Source: an uncultured Verrucomicrobiota bacterium
Lineage (GTDB): Bacteria > Verrucomicrobiota > Verrucomicrobiia > Opitutales > Opitutaceae
Direction: 5' to 3'
Length of the DNA: 40,880 bases
Assembly (NCBI GenBank): GCA_903856725.1
Contig: CAIOCT010000124.1
Coordinates: 1-40,880, forward strand
Under the pieces are notes generated by a model that was given only the letters and a program-made list of their open reading frames with translations, ran no database searches and was not told the origin of the DNA. The first letter of the stretch is position 1, and every line of letters begins with the position of its first letter. Shown piece after piece: positions 19,002 through 27,604 of the stretch. Made by a program: the position numbers and the translations under genes.

Positions 19002-19460
19002 CTATTTCAAGCTACCTTTTTCTCTCAAAACTTGTTCTAGGGCAGTAAAATAAAGAATATATAAGCTATGCTGAGGCAGAGCCTGTTCGCTGACTCCGCC
19101 AGGAAAATTGCCTTGGAGGTGCTCCCAAACCAAAACGCCCACTCGGGTTGAGGCTGGGTCAGCGGCATCCAGACGAACGCTGAGCGTAGTCTGCCGAGCG
19201 TCGCTGGTTGGGTCCCCTGAACGAATCGGGGCGTACGCTTCAATCCGGCCGGTCGCAAAAGATTTTCTTCCAAGCAGCAACCCAACGCGTTTAACCGCAA
19301 GCTGTGCAGCCTCGTAAACTATTTTAGGGGTAGCCGCAAAATAGCGTTCCTGCGGCTCAACAGCTACGTATCGATCCTGCATCCGTGTCGCGATGCCACT
19401 GCAACCGCCGAGCCCCCCGCTGCCCGCAATCAGAATACATAATAGATATTTTTTAAGCAT
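19002..19460 (-). CDS. Predicted outer-membrane lipoprotein of unknown function
   Basis: This 152-residue protein has a lipoprotein signal: MLKKYLLCILIAG followed by a lipobox LGGC with the modified Cys at residue 20. Ser at +2 argues for outer-membrane sorting by the E. coli rule. The mature part has a possible alpha/beta fold (YFAATPKIVYEAAQLAVKRVG; TTLSVRLDAADPASTRVGVLVWEHL) like small periplasmic lipoproteins of unknown role. I do not recognise a family. It begins 12 bases after the aguA stop, so it is probably the last gene of an aguB-aguA operon; a link to polyamines is not proven. Confidence 0.8.
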   Translation of the reverse strand: MLKKYLLCILIAGSGGLGGCSGIATRMQDRYVAVEPQERYFAATPKIVYEAAQLAVKRVGLLLGRKSFATGRIEAYAPIRSGDPTSDARQTTLSVRLDAADPASTRVGVLVWEHLQGNFPGGVSEQALPQHSLYILYFTALEQVLREKGSLK

Positions 19461-19472
19461 AGCGATCAGTAC

Positions 19473-20534
19473 TTACCCCACGGCCCCCAGATCGGCGGGC
19501 TGTTGTTGTGAAAGACAATGCAAGGTCCCGAGACCCCAAATCAAATCATAACAATCTAACGGAATAATTTCTCGCCCCTTAAAACAATCCGCTAAAATAG
19601 CACATGCCGCCGCATCGCGCCTCGGTTGACGAAATTGCGGCACCAGCACGGCTCCATTGATGATGAGAAAATTCGCATAACTCGCGGGCACGAGTTGCCC
19701 GCGAAAGGTTATGGACTGAGGCATGGGGAGCGTGACGATTTTAAATTTCTTACCCGCCGGTGTACGAAAACTTTGCAGCCGGCTGAGATTAGCCTGCAGC
19801 ACTTTATAATTAGGCGAGCGAGGATTTTGCTCAATGGCGGTTACAAATCCATCAGCCCGATAAAAGCGGGTGATATCATCAATGTGTCCATCGGTATCAT
19901 CTCCCTCAAGCCCCGACCCGAGCCACAAGACCTGCTTAATTCCCAAATAGTCTTTTAAGTTTTTCTCTAGCTGGGTGCGAGTGCAGTGGGGATTGCGATT
20001 CGGATTGAGCAGACATTGTTCCGTCGTGAGCAGCAGTCCCTGCCCGTTGACGTCGATGGAGCCACCCTCCAGCACCAGCGGGTTTCGAAAACGCCGAAGT
20101 TTTAATTTCTGCGCGACGCGAGCGGGGATTTTATTATCGAGATCATAAGGCGGATATTTGCCACCCCATGCGTTGTATACCCAATCCGTGACCGCCACTT
20201 CGCCCGTCGTGCGGTGGTGAACAAAAATCGGTCCATGATCACGACACCAGGCATCATTGGTGGGATGATCATAAAAGGTTACCCGCGTCAGATCGGCACC
20301 AGCCTGCGCGCAGAATTGGCGAGCCCGCGTTTGCAGTACGGCGGCACAATTAATACGTACCGACTCGTAACGACTAATGACGGCAACCAAATCAGCGAAA
20401 GCGCGCGGGATCGGTCTAAATCTTCCTGGCCAAGTCGCCCGATTGTGAGGCCACGAAAGCCACACCGCTGCTTGCAGCTCCCACTCCGCAGGCATCCGGA
20501 AACCAAGCGCGCTCGGCGTGTTCTTCGTAGCCAT
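19473..20534 (-). CDS. aguA: Agmatine deiminase
   Basis: This 353-residue guanidino-modifying enzyme hydrolyses agmatine to N-carbamoylputrescine and ammonia. Family blocks are visible: DAWCRDHGPIF, LEGGSIDVNGQGLLLTTEQCLL, GDDTDGHIDDITRFY, and the catalytic Cys340 in LGTLHCLSQQQPA. The length matches the family. I chose ATG 20534; the stop of aguB (20537-20539) lies two bases upstream, so the two are tightly coupled. Family alternatives such as arginine deiminase are larger and lack this combination of blocks. No arginine decarboxylase (speA) is in the window, so the agmatine source is outside it. Confidence 0.96.
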   Translation of the reverse strand: MATKNTPSALGFRMPAEWELQAAVWLSWPHNRATWPGRFRPIPRAFADLVAVISRYESVRINCAAVLQTRARQFCAQAGADLTRVTFYDHPTNDAWCRDHGPIFVHHRTTGEVAVTDWVYNAWGGKYPPYDLDNKIPARVAQKLKLRRFRNPLVLEGGSIDVNGQGLLLTTEQCLLNPNRNPHCTRTQLEKNLKDYLGIKQVLWLGSGLEGDDTDGHIDDITRFYRADGFVTAIEQNPRSPNYKVLQANLSRLQSFRTPAGKKFKIVTLPMPQSITFRGQLVPASYANFLIINGAVLVPQFRQPRRDAAACAILADCFKGREIIPLDCYDLIWGLGTLHCLSQQQPADLGAVG

Positions 20535-20536
20535 GA

Positions 20537-21412
20537 TCAATCGATAAAACGCTTGGTAATGTCGCCGTAAGCATCAATGCGGCGATCACGCAAAAAAGGC
20601 CAATGCGTCCGAGTGGCATCGACCTTTGCCAGATCAATCGGCACGAGCAAAATCTCTTCTCGGTCCGCACTGGCTTTAGCCAAAATTCGCCCACCGGGGC
20701 CACTGACAAAGCTCTGACCCCAAAATTTGAGGCCATCTCCGCCGAGCGGTTTTTCCAGACCAATGCGATTAACCGCGGCGACGTAACACCCGTTGGCCAC
20801 CGCATGCCCACGTTGGCTAATTTCCCAGGCCGAGTATTGGTCAGCGCCATGCGCCTGCTTCTCTGAGGGATGCCAACCAATCGCGGTTGGATAGAAAATA
20901 ATTTCTGCGCCTTGCATCGCCGTTAGCCGAGCGGCTTCCGGATACCATTGATCCCAGCAAATCAGCACCCCGATCTTGCCGTACTTAGTTTGCCACGCCC
21001 GAAAACCAGTATCGCCTGGGGTGAAGTAAAATTTCTCATAAAACAGCGGATCATCGGGAATATGCATCTTCCGGTAACGGCCCAGCAAGCGACCATCCGC
21101 ATCAATGATTACTGCCGTATTGTGATAAAGACCAGCGGACCGTTTCTCGAAAAGGGACGCAATGATCACGACTTTATGTTTTTTGGCTAAACGCTGAAAA
21201 GCGACCGTACTCGGCCCGGGGATTGATTCGGCCAATTTAAAATGAGCGTGCTCTTCACTTTGGCAGAAATACTGCGAGCGGAAAAGCTCTTGCGTGCAAA
21301 TAATTTGCGCGCCGCCCCGCGCCGCTTGCGCAGTGAGCGCGAGAGTTTTTTTCAGATTAGTGGCCGGGTGGCCGGTACACGCGTGCTGCAGAAGTCCGAG
21401 GGTGACTTTCAT
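20537..21412 (-). CDS. aguB: N-carbamoylputrescine amidase
   Basis: This nitrilase-superfamily hydrolase (291 residues) converts N-carbamoylputrescine to putrescine, CO2 and ammonia, completing the agmatine route with AguA. The catalytic triad is Glu42 (CTQELF), Lys115 (YRKMHIPDD) and Cys152 (GVLICWDQWYPEAA). FYEKFYFTPGDTGF and the closing VDATRTHWPFLRDRRID are typical of AguB. I chose ATG 21412; a GTG at 21430 would add six residues. It is the first gene of the aguB-aguA-lipoprotein cluster and is divergent from the OmpR-like regulator, which raises the possibility, untested, that the regulator controls it. Confidence 0.96.
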   Translation of the reverse strand: MKVTLGLLQHACTGHPATNLKKTLALTAQAARGGAQIICTQELFRSQYFCQSEEHAHFKLAESIPGPSTVAFQRLAKKHKVVIIASLFEKRSAGLYHNTAVIIDADGRLLGRYRKMHIPDDPLFYEKFYFTPGDTGFRAWQTKYGKIGVLICWDQWYPEAARLTAMQGAEIIFYPTAIGWHPSEKQAHGADQYSAWEISQRGHAVANGCYVAAVNRIGLEKPLGGDGLKFWGQSFVSGPGGRILAKASADREEILLVPIDLAKVDATRTHWPFLRDRRIDAYGDITKRFID

Positions 21413-21536
21413 GCGACCAGCGAAAGCCACTCCGGCTTAATGACAAGAAATCTCTCGGCCGCCCCCCTCCTCCACCCAGAACTAGTCTTTGACTTGCCCG
21501 AGTATTATTATAGAAGAAACTTCATCTGGTCCTGCT

Positions 21537-22268
21537 ATGTGTGCTGAATCTCGCCCTCTTATTGTCGTGGTCGCAGCCGAAGCCGAATTGCTGAAAATTA
21601 TTGCCGCGCGACTGTCCACCGCGGGCTTCACCAGCCAATGCTTTCAGCGGGGAGATCTCGCAGAGCGCTTCCTCCAACATAATGTAGCTAGCCTGCTACT
21701 GCTCGATCTCACCCAAGCTGAGCCCAGTGATAGAGATTTATACCCAGTGCTGATCCTGCAGGGCATCAATACCCCCACGCTTTTTTTAACAGGAAACAGT
21801 CTCGCTGGAGAGCGTTTCAAAAAAAGTAATCGGGACGCGGCCGACTTCGTGACGAAACCAATCAACTACGCCGATCTCCTCACGCGCATTCACACCATTC
21901 TGCGACAAGCCAAAGCGAAAGCTGCCCCCCCGATCATCTCGAAGCTCGTGCCCGAGCCTTTCATTTTAATGGAGTCCCAGATTAGCCCTAGTCGGCGCGA
22001 GATTATTTTCCCCAACGGAACCACGCATAAAATTGGTCGCAAGGAGATTGGCATTCTTACTTATCTCAACACACACCGCGGTGTCGTCATCACCCGTAAA
22101 GAATTATTGCAGGCGGTCTGGGGAATGCACGCTGATCTGCAGAGTCGCTCTCTTGATCAATATATTGTTAAAATTCGTACTAGCTACGCCCAGCAAGGCC
22201 TGCCTCTCGACTGCTTTAAGACCGTCCACGGCGTTGGGTATCTCTTTGAACCACCTCACTCTAGTTAA
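21537..22268 (+). CDS. OmpR-family response regulator with degenerate receiver
   Basis: This 243-residue protein has an N-terminal receiver-like domain and a C-terminal winged-helix DNA-binding domain. The latter is clear: RKEIGILTYLNTHRGVVITRKELLQAVWG, then RSLDQYIVKIR and TVHGVGYLFEPP. In the receiver, Asp57 (LLLLDL), the Thr of FLTG and the Lys of TKPI are kept. However, the acidic pair that binds magnesium is replaced by Ala13-Ala14 in VVVAAEAELL, and the loop after Asp57 is not the usual MxLPxxDG. Phosphorylation is therefore doubtful. Start ATG 21537 is chosen over TTG 21489. It is divergent from aguB, and no histidine kinase is nearby. It is convergent with the exonuclease gene (30-base gap). 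Confidence 0.88.
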   Translation: MCAESRPLIVVVAAEAELLKIIAARLSTAGFTSQCFQRGDLAERFLQHNVASLLLLDLTQAEPSDRDLYPVLILQGINTPTLFLTGNSLAGERFKKSNRDAADFVTKPINYADLLTRIHTILRQAKAKAAPPIISKLVPEPFILMESQISPSRREIIFPNGTTHKIGRKEIGILTYLNTHRGVVITRKELLQAVWGMHADLQSRSLDQYIVKIRTSYAQQGLPLDCFKTVHGVGYLFEPPHSS

Positions 22269-22298
22269 GAGCACTGACTCCAGCAAACCCTCGCTAAA

Positions 22299-23183
22299 TT
22301 AAAAGAGTTCCTGTTGGCCAGTGTAGCGCTGTTTGGCTTCAGCTAGACTGGCGCGCATTTCGAGTGACTCCAATAGAGAGAAAAGCTGCGAGGCGGCAGG
22401 TTCCCCGGCCGTAAGCGGAGGCAATGGCAACTCAGTCCGCAAGGTGGTCAACTTAAGATTACGGCGCAGCTTATCAGCTTCTTGCGCCACCACTGGACCG
22501 AAACGCTCGGGCTTCAACTGCGTGGCCCCAGCAATAATTCCTTCTAAGCTTTTAAATTCGGTAAACCATTTCAGCGCTGTTTTTGGTCCGACCCCGCTAA
22601 TGCCTGGAATATTATCGGAGGTATCACCGATGAGCGCTAGATATTCAGCGATCGATTCTGGGGGAACACCAAATTTTTCAACTACTCCTGCGCGATCGAG
22701 CACACGCCAGCCAAGCTTCGGATTAGCCGTTGGCGGCGGCACCAAGAGCTTGATATGGTCATCAACGCACTGCGCAAAATCCTTATCGGCGCTAACAATC
22801 AACACCTCATGCCCCGCGCGAGCGAGCGTGCGCGCCTGCGCGGCGACTAAGTCATCAGATTCGACGCCGTCGAGCTCTACCCCCACTAAGCCCATCGCGC
22901 GCGTTAGTTCTTTAATGATGGGAATTTGTTGGGCCAACGGCTCAGGCGTTTCTTTGCGTTGCGCCTTGTACTCAGGATGCAGCGCTAAACGATCTTGCGA
23001 GCCTCCCAAGTCGAAAAAAACTAACATTGCATCAGGTTTTTCTTGATCCTGCAGTCGCCACATTGTCTTCACCCAACCATGTAAGGCGCCAGTCGGAAAA
23101 CCATCCACGCGGGTCAACTCGGGCATGCCGTAGAATGCCCGGAAAGCCAGATTGAAACCGTCCACCAAAAGCCATTTTGCCAT
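22299..23183 (-). CDS. Stand-alone 5'-3' exonuclease / flap endonuclease
   Basis: This 294-residue protein corresponds to the 5' nuclease domain of DNA polymerase I without the polymerase. The acidic metal ligands are in LLVDGFNLAFRAFYG, LVFFDLGGSQDR, DGVESDDLVA, IVSADKDFAQ and LIGDTSDNIPG. The helix-hairpin-helix is GISGVGPKTALKW. The DRLALHPEYKAQRKETPE block contacts flap DNA. It likely removes RNA primers and 5' flaps, as the ExoIX/YpcP-like proteins are proposed to do, but the cellular role of stand-alone forms is less well defined. It follows Gfo/Idh by 57 bases on the same strand, so it may share that transcript, without an obvious functional link. Confidence 0.92.
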   Translation of the reverse strand: MAKWLLVDGFNLAFRAFYGMPELTRVDGFPTGALHGWVKTMWRLQDQEKPDAMLVFFDLGGSQDRLALHPEYKAQRKETPEPLAQQIPIIKELTRAMGLVGVELDGVESDDLVAAQARTLARAGHEVLIVSADKDFAQCVDDHIKLLVPPPTANPKLGWRVLDRAGVVEKFGVPPESIAEYLALIGDTSDNIPGISGVGPKTALKWFTEFKSLEGIIAGATQLKPERFGPVVAQEADKLRRNLKLTTLRTELPLPPLTAGEPAASQLFSLLESLEMRASLAEAKQRYTGQQELF

Positions 23184-23240
23184 AGGCTGATCGAAACTGA
23201 AAGCGGTGACGCGTAAATCTATTTCCCGATAGGCAGTCGT

Positions 23241-24398
23241 TTAAATCCGGGGAAACTTAAGCCACTTAGCCCCTCGGGCAGAACTCTTCACGACCGTGTC
23301 GATAAAAGCCATGCCCTCCACGCCATCATCGATCGTCGGAAAATCTAAATCATTTGGCATTTTTTTGCCCGCAACTTCCGCCCGAATCGCGCGAAAGGCT
23401 TCCTGGTAAACATTTGCGAACGCTTCAAGGTACCCTTCCGGATGACCGGCGGGAATACGGGTGAATTTTTTCGCGATGTCAGCGACATAGCCGTTCCCGC
23501 GGCGCCACGTTTGCATTGGCTGATCTGGATACTTAACCAGCAGCTCATTCGGATGCTCTTGGTGCCATTCAAGCCCGGCCTTCTCCCCGTAGATGCGAAT
23601 ATTAAGATTATTTTCTTCCCCGACACTGATTTGCGATGCGTGCAAAATGCCTTTCGCGCCACCCTTAAAACGGACTAAAACATTTCCATCATCATCGAGC
23701 CGCCGGCCCGGCACGAAAGATGTCAAATCAGCGCAGAGTTCGGAAATTTCCAACCCGGTAATATAGTGCGCGAGATTCTCGGCATGCGTGCCGATATCAC
23801 CCATGGCCCCAGCGGCTCCGCTGCGTTTAGGATCGGTGCGCCAGGCGGCCTGCTTTTGCCCACTGCCTTCCAAGCGCGTGGCCAACCAACCTTGCGGATA
23901 CTCCACCACCACTTTGCGAATAGCCCCAAGCTTACCCGTGCGCACCATCTCGCGCGCCTGTTTGACCATCGCATTGCCCGTGTAGTTATGCGTCAGCACA
24001 AAAACTTTGCGCGTGCGGCGCACGATCGCCCGCAGTTTGACAGCCTCGGCTAAGTTAAAAGTAACCGGTTTGTCGCAAACAACATTGAAGCCGCTTTCTA
24101 AAAATAATTTAGCCGGTGGGAAATGCTGATGATTCGGCGTCACAATCACGACGAAATCTAAACGCTCAGCCGCGGGCTTAGTGGCTTCCGCTTTCGCCAT
24201 TTCCTGATAGCTGCCGTAGACGCGGGTCGGATCTAAAAAAAGATCTTCGCCGGAGGCCCGCGAGCGCTCGGCGTCGCTCGAAAAAGCACCCGCCACCAGA
24301 ACAGCCTGGCCGTCTAAAATAGCCGCAATGCGATGAACGGCACCAATAAAAGCGCCGCGCCCACCGCCAATCATCCCAAAACGAAGTTTACGATTCAT
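23241..24398 (-). CDS. Gfo/Idh/MocA family NAD(P)-dependent oxidoreductase
   Basis: This 385-residue protein has the N-terminal Rossmann fold [18 protein letters not shown]. The catalytic lysine is in the [11 protein letters not shown] motif (DKP in place of the usual EKP). The [14 protein letters not shown] segment carries the family Asp and His. Members oxidise or reduce sugar, inositol or glucuronate hydroxyls. The protein has a 40-residue insertion typical of the long subgroup. No signal peptide is seen, so it should be cytosolic. It is the last metabolic gene in the minus-strand run with TIM-barrel isomerases, a pairing seen in pathways that oxidise a sugar and then isomerise or epimerise it. 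The substrate cannot be called. Confidence 0.93.
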   Translation of the reverse strand: MNRKLRFGMIGGGRGAFIGAVHRIAAILDGQAVLVAGAFSSDAERSRASGEDLFLDPTRVYGSYQEMAKAEATKPAAERLDFVVIVTPNHQHFPPAKLFLESGFNVVCDKPVTFNLAEAVKLRAIVRRTRKVFVLTHNYTGNAMVKQAREMVRTGKLGAIRKVVVEYPQGWLATRLEGSGQKQAAWRTDPKRSGAAGAMGDIGTHAENLAHYITGLEISELCADLTSFVPGRRLDDDGNVLVRFKGGAKGILHASQISVGEENNLNIRIYGEKAGLEWHQEHPNELLVKYPDQPMQTWRRGNGYVADIAKKFTRIPAGHPEGYLEAFANVYQEAFRAIRAEVAGKKMPNDLDFPTIDDGVEGMAFIDTVVKSSARGAKWLKFPRI

Positions 24399-24444
24399 AA
24401 GCTAGTAAGTTGGATAAGAGACTAAGCGATTCATCCTCTTCGCA

Positions 24445-24473
24445 CCCCGCGCTGACTGGTGCCAGCGCCGGGG
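24445..24473 (-). repeat. GC-rich hairpin between two catabolic genes
   Basis: A stem of arms CCCCG-CGCTG (24445-24454) and CAGCG-CGGGG (24463-24473, one bulged C at 24468) with an 8-base loop sits in the 91-base gap between the TIM-barrel isomerase and Gfo/Idh. No T-run follows on the minus strand. It could be a partial terminator, an mRNA stabiliser or a REP-like element; a single copy was noticed. Confidence 0.5.
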
Positions 24474-24489
24474 CAAGAATCTTGGCGAA

Positions 24490-25530
24490 TCATTGATTCT
24501 TTTTGTCAAAGGCCGCATCAAACGCGATTTGACTGCGGGCAAAATCTAACTTGCGCAGGAAAGCGCAGGATTCGGCGGCGCCGTGCTGGCGATCCATGCG
24601 AATATCTTCCCACTCAACCGACAATGGACCCGCGTAGCCGATATCATTAAGCGCAACAATAATTTCTTCAAAATTGATGTCACCGCGACCGATTGAGCGG
24701 AAGTCCCAGGCGCGCCGAGCGTCGCCAAAATTAGTGTGGCCCCCGAAAGTGCCCACCGAGCCATCCCCGTGGCCCCACCACACATCTTTCATGTGCGCGT
24801 GGAAAATCCGCGAACCAAAGGTCCGAATGAATTTAACATAATCAACGCCTTGGTAGCCCAAATGGGACGGATCATAATTAAAGCCAAAACGCTTATGCCC
24901 CTTCACCGCTGCCAGCGCGCGTTCCGCACTCGCCAGATCAAACGCAATCTCTGTGGGATGAACCTCTAGGGCAAAATTAGTATTTTGTTTTTCGAATTCC
25001 TCGAGGATCGGGCCAAAACGTTGCGCAAAATCCTGGAAACCTTTTTCCCAATAAGCCTGTGACGTGGGCGGGAAACCATAAATCGAATGCCAGATAGATG
25101 ATCCCGTGAAGCCGTTAACAATCGCCGGTGATTGATTGGCAGGAGAGCGGCCTGGTTGGGCATTCATGAAGGCCCGCGCCGCCTTGGCGGTCTGCACTAG
25201 CTTCTTCGCTGCCCGCTGGCGTACGCCTTCTGGCTCACCATCACCCCACACATCCGGCGGCAAAATCGCCTTATGCCGCTCATCGATCAAATCACAAACC
25301 GCCTGACCAACCAAATGGCTAGAAATAGCATAGCAAGTCAGCCCATGATCGGCGAGCAGTTCCCATTTTTTCCGGAGATAATCCGGCGAACCAGCTTGAT
25401 CGACTTCGAAGTGGTCACCCCAGCAAGCGAGCTCGACGCCATCATAGCCAAGCTTTTTAGCCAATGGAGCCAGTTGCTCGAGGGGAAGATCGGCCCATTG
25501 GCCGGTGAAAAGGGTAATCGGACGTGCCAT
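24490..25530 (-). CDS. Cytosolic sugar phosphate isomerase/epimerase-type TIM barrel
   Basis: This 346-residue protein belongs to the xylose isomerase-like (AP_endonuc_2) TIM-barrel superfamily. Divalent-metal ligand positions are evident in [11 protein letters not shown] (Glu), [10 protein letters not shown] (Asp), IFHAHMKDV (His) and LSVEWED (Glu). It has no signal peptide. It starts directly with [19 protein letters not shown]. Such enzymes isomerise or epimerise keto-sugars, or act as inosose or 3-keto-sugar isomerases. The adjacent Gfo/Idh dehydrogenase (91 bases downstream) and a second, exported isomerase (73 bases upstream) suggest one pathway. The specific sugar is unknown. Confidence 0.9.
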   Translation of the reverse strand: MARPITLFTGQWADLPLEQLAPLAKKLGYDGVELACWGDHFEVDQAGSPDYLRKKWELLADHGLTCYAISSHLVGQAVCDLIDERHKAILPPDVWGDGEPEGVRQRAAKKLVQTAKAARAFMNAQPGRSPANQSPAIVNGFTGSSIWHSIYGFPPTSQAYWEKGFQDFAQRFGPILEEFEKQNTNFALEVHPTEIAFDLASAERALAAVKGHKRFGFNYDPSHLGYQGVDYVKFIRTFGSRIFHAHMKDVWWGHGDGSVGTFGGHTNFGDARRAWDFRSIGRGDINFEEIIVALNDIGYAGPLSVEWEDIRMDRQHGAAESCAFLRKLDFARSQIAFDAAFDKKNQ

Positions 25531-25603
25531 ATTTGAGTTGGGTTGATAGTTGAGGTTTTAAAATAAAATTCCAGAGCCAGATAATGACCGCTCACAGCGC
25601 CAT

Positions 25604-26461
25604 TCAAAATTTCAGCTGACGCAGATAGGCCAAACTCGCAGGAACATTTTCCAACGGAGCCGGCGTCTCATCTTCAATGAAATAATAGCCGACCCCTATT
25701 TTCTGGGCCGTCCCAATAACAGCGGGCCAGTTAATTTGCCCAGCACCGACCGCTACATTATCCGTGTCAGGCGCGTGCCCCGTAGGCTGACCATAAGGAG
25801 CGGCGCGACGAATATCTTTCACATGGAGCGACACCCAGCGGTTAGAATATTTATTCAGCAGCTTCACTGGATCACCGCCACCGTGATAAATCCAAAAAAC
25901 ATCCATTTGATAGCAGACGGTCTCCGGATTCGTCGCGCGAATCAAATCATCGAGCAAGGTCTCTCCCGCCGTCGCCGTGGGGATCAACTCATAACCATGC
26001 GGATGATAACCAAATTTAAGACCCGCCGCGCGAAACACTTCGCCTGCGTGATTAAAATCTTTAGCCGCCTGCTGGATTTGCTCTGGAGTAAAGGCACCCT
26101 GATGCGGAATCCACGGACAAATAACATAACTCACGCCCAAGGCTTTGGCCGCGCGCACCATCGGCGCTAAATCTTTAGTCAATTCAGCATATTGCACATG
26201 TGCACTGGGCATCTTTAAGCCCCGCGCATCGAGCGCGGCACGAACTTGCTCAGCCGTCATATTGGGCGTGACGAGGGCGCCCTCCAGTTCAACGACCCCC
26301 CACTTTTTCGCAAAATCTAACGAAGCCGGCAATCCTTTGGTTAATGCGGTGGCCCGCAAACTCCAGAGCTGCAAACCAATGTGGTCATGGAAATCAGCCT
26401 GCAGCTGATGATGGGAAATGAGGGCCAACGACATAACAACAAGCAGACGATTTATTTTCAT
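25604..26461 (-). CDS. Exported sugar phosphate isomerase/epimerase-type TIM barrel
   Basis: This 285-residue paralogue starts MKINRLLVVMSLALISHHQ, a clear signal peptide with a likely cut near LQA-DF. The mature domain opens HIGLQLWSLR and shows the metal-binding blocks GYHPHGYELI, CYQMDVFWI, WVSLHVKDI and YFIEDET. It should act in the periplasm, whereas its neighbour at 24490 is cytosolic. ATG 26461 gives the signal peptide; a GTG at 26485 would add eight residues and weaken it. The gene sits between a hydroxyacyl-CoA-type dehydrogenase and the cytosolic isomerase on the same strand. Its substrate is unknown; a periplasmic keto-sugar is an inference. Confidence 0.9.
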   Translation of the reverse strand: MKINRLLVVMSLALISHHQLQADFHDHIGLQLWSLRATALTKGLPASLDFAKKWGVVELEGALVTPNMTAEQVRAALDARGLKMPSAHVQYAELTKDLAPMVRAAKALGVSYVICPWIPHQGAFTPEQIQQAAKDFNHAGEVFRAAGLKFGYHPHGYELIPTATAGETLLDDLIRATNPETVCYQMDVFWIYHGGGDPVKLLNKYSNRWVSLHVKDIRRAAPYGQPTGHAPDTDNVAVGAGQINWPAVIGTAQKIGVGYYFIEDETPAPLENVPASLAYLRQLKF

Positions 26462-26570
26462 GGGGTAAAAATGAGAGCTACTCACTCAATTTGCGAATTC
26501 TCCTCCCAGCGTCGATTCAGAAATGATCCTAGTGCCAGTCTTAACGAGCCGATCCGGCGCACCCTCGGTT

Positions 26571-27512
26571 TCACACGACCGTTTGGGAACGTTGCGCGAG
26601 CACGCTCAGAATCACTTGGTCGCGCGCTTTCTCCAAATCCTCCAGTGATCTTCCCGCTGCGGCTTCTTGCACACCCTGAATGATGGCAGCTTTAAGCTCA
26701 GGGGTTAGTTCTGGTTGACCAAGATCAGCCCACATTTTGGCGAAAGGCCCAGAAAGATGATTCATAAAATGAGTGATCCCACCCTGACCACCCCCAAGAT
26801 GGAAAATTAAATTAGGCCCGAGCGCGCTCCATCGCAAACCCGGCCCGTCACTCACCGCCGCATCCACATCCGCGACACTAACGACTCCTTCAGCGACTAA
26901 ATGCACCGCTTCCCGCCAGAGGGCCGCTTGGAGCCGATTGGCCACATGACCGGGGATTTCTTTGTTCAACCGAATAGTGCGTTTGCCAAGCCGGGTATAA
27001 AATTGCTCGGCTGCGATAATCGTTTGGAGCGAGGTTTTCCGCCCGCCTACAATTTCGACCAATGGAATCAAATGTGGCGGATTAAAGGGATGGCCTAAGA
27101 CACAACGTTCGGGATGACTACACTCACTCTGAATCACGCTCATCGCCAGACTCGATGAGCTCGACGCTAGGATAACGGTACTCGGCAAAGCTGCATCCAT
27201 TTCTGAAAACAGTTTGATTTTAAAGTCGGCTCTTTCGGGACCATTCTCCTGCACAAAATCGACGCCGGTTAGCGCTGACGGCAGATCAGCGCGAAAATGC
27301 AACCGTCCACGATCCGCGCCTGGCGCCAAACCCAATGTCACGAGCAGCGGCCAGACCCGATCAACATAGCACCGCAAATCACGTTCTGCGTTGGGCGCGG
27401 GATCAGTCGCGACCACATCCAAACCGCGTGCCAAGAAAAATGCGGTCCAGCTGGAGCCAATGAGGCCTGTGCCGACTACCGCAACGCGTTGAATAGAATT
27501 CGGTGCGGACAT
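26571..27512 (-). CDS. 3-hydroxyacyl-CoA dehydrogenase family NAD-binding protein
   Basis: This 313-residue protein has the Rossmann motif VAVVGTGLIGSSWTAFFLARG and the 3-hydroxyacyl-CoA dehydrogenase core: ILASSSSSLAMSVIQ, a GHPFNPPHLIPLVEIVGG loop with the catalytic His, and HVANRLQAALWREAVHLVAEGVVS in the C-terminal helical domain. No hydratase domain is fused. The short length and the VSVADVDAAVSDGPGLRW region recall L-gulonate 3-dehydrogenase and carnitine dehydrogenase rather than beta-oxidation FadB. In a run of sugar isomerase genes, an activity on a sugar acid is more plausible than on acyl-CoA, but that is inference. Confidence 0.88.
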   Translation of the reverse strand: MSAPNSIQRVAVVGTGLIGSSWTAFFLARGLDVVATDPAPNAERDLRCYVDRVWPLLVTLGLAPGADRGRLHFRADLPSALTGVDFVQENGPERADFKIKLFSEMDAALPSTVILASSSSSLAMSVIQSECSHPERCVLGHPFNPPHLIPLVEIVGGRKTSLQTIIAAEQFYTRLGKRTIRLNKEIPGHVANRLQAALWREAVHLVAEGVVSVADVDAAVSDGPGLRWSALGPNLIFHLGGGQGGITHFMNHLSGPFAKMWADLGQPELTPELKAAIIQGVQEAAAGRSLEDLEKARDQVILSVLAQRSQTVV

Positions 27513-27604
27513 CTGCGGCAGGTTAGAAATAAGATGCGGACTGCTAAGTTTATACAGGGGTGGCAGCAGCTAACCGCCATTTTATAGGAGCATACCCCGC
27601 GGCC

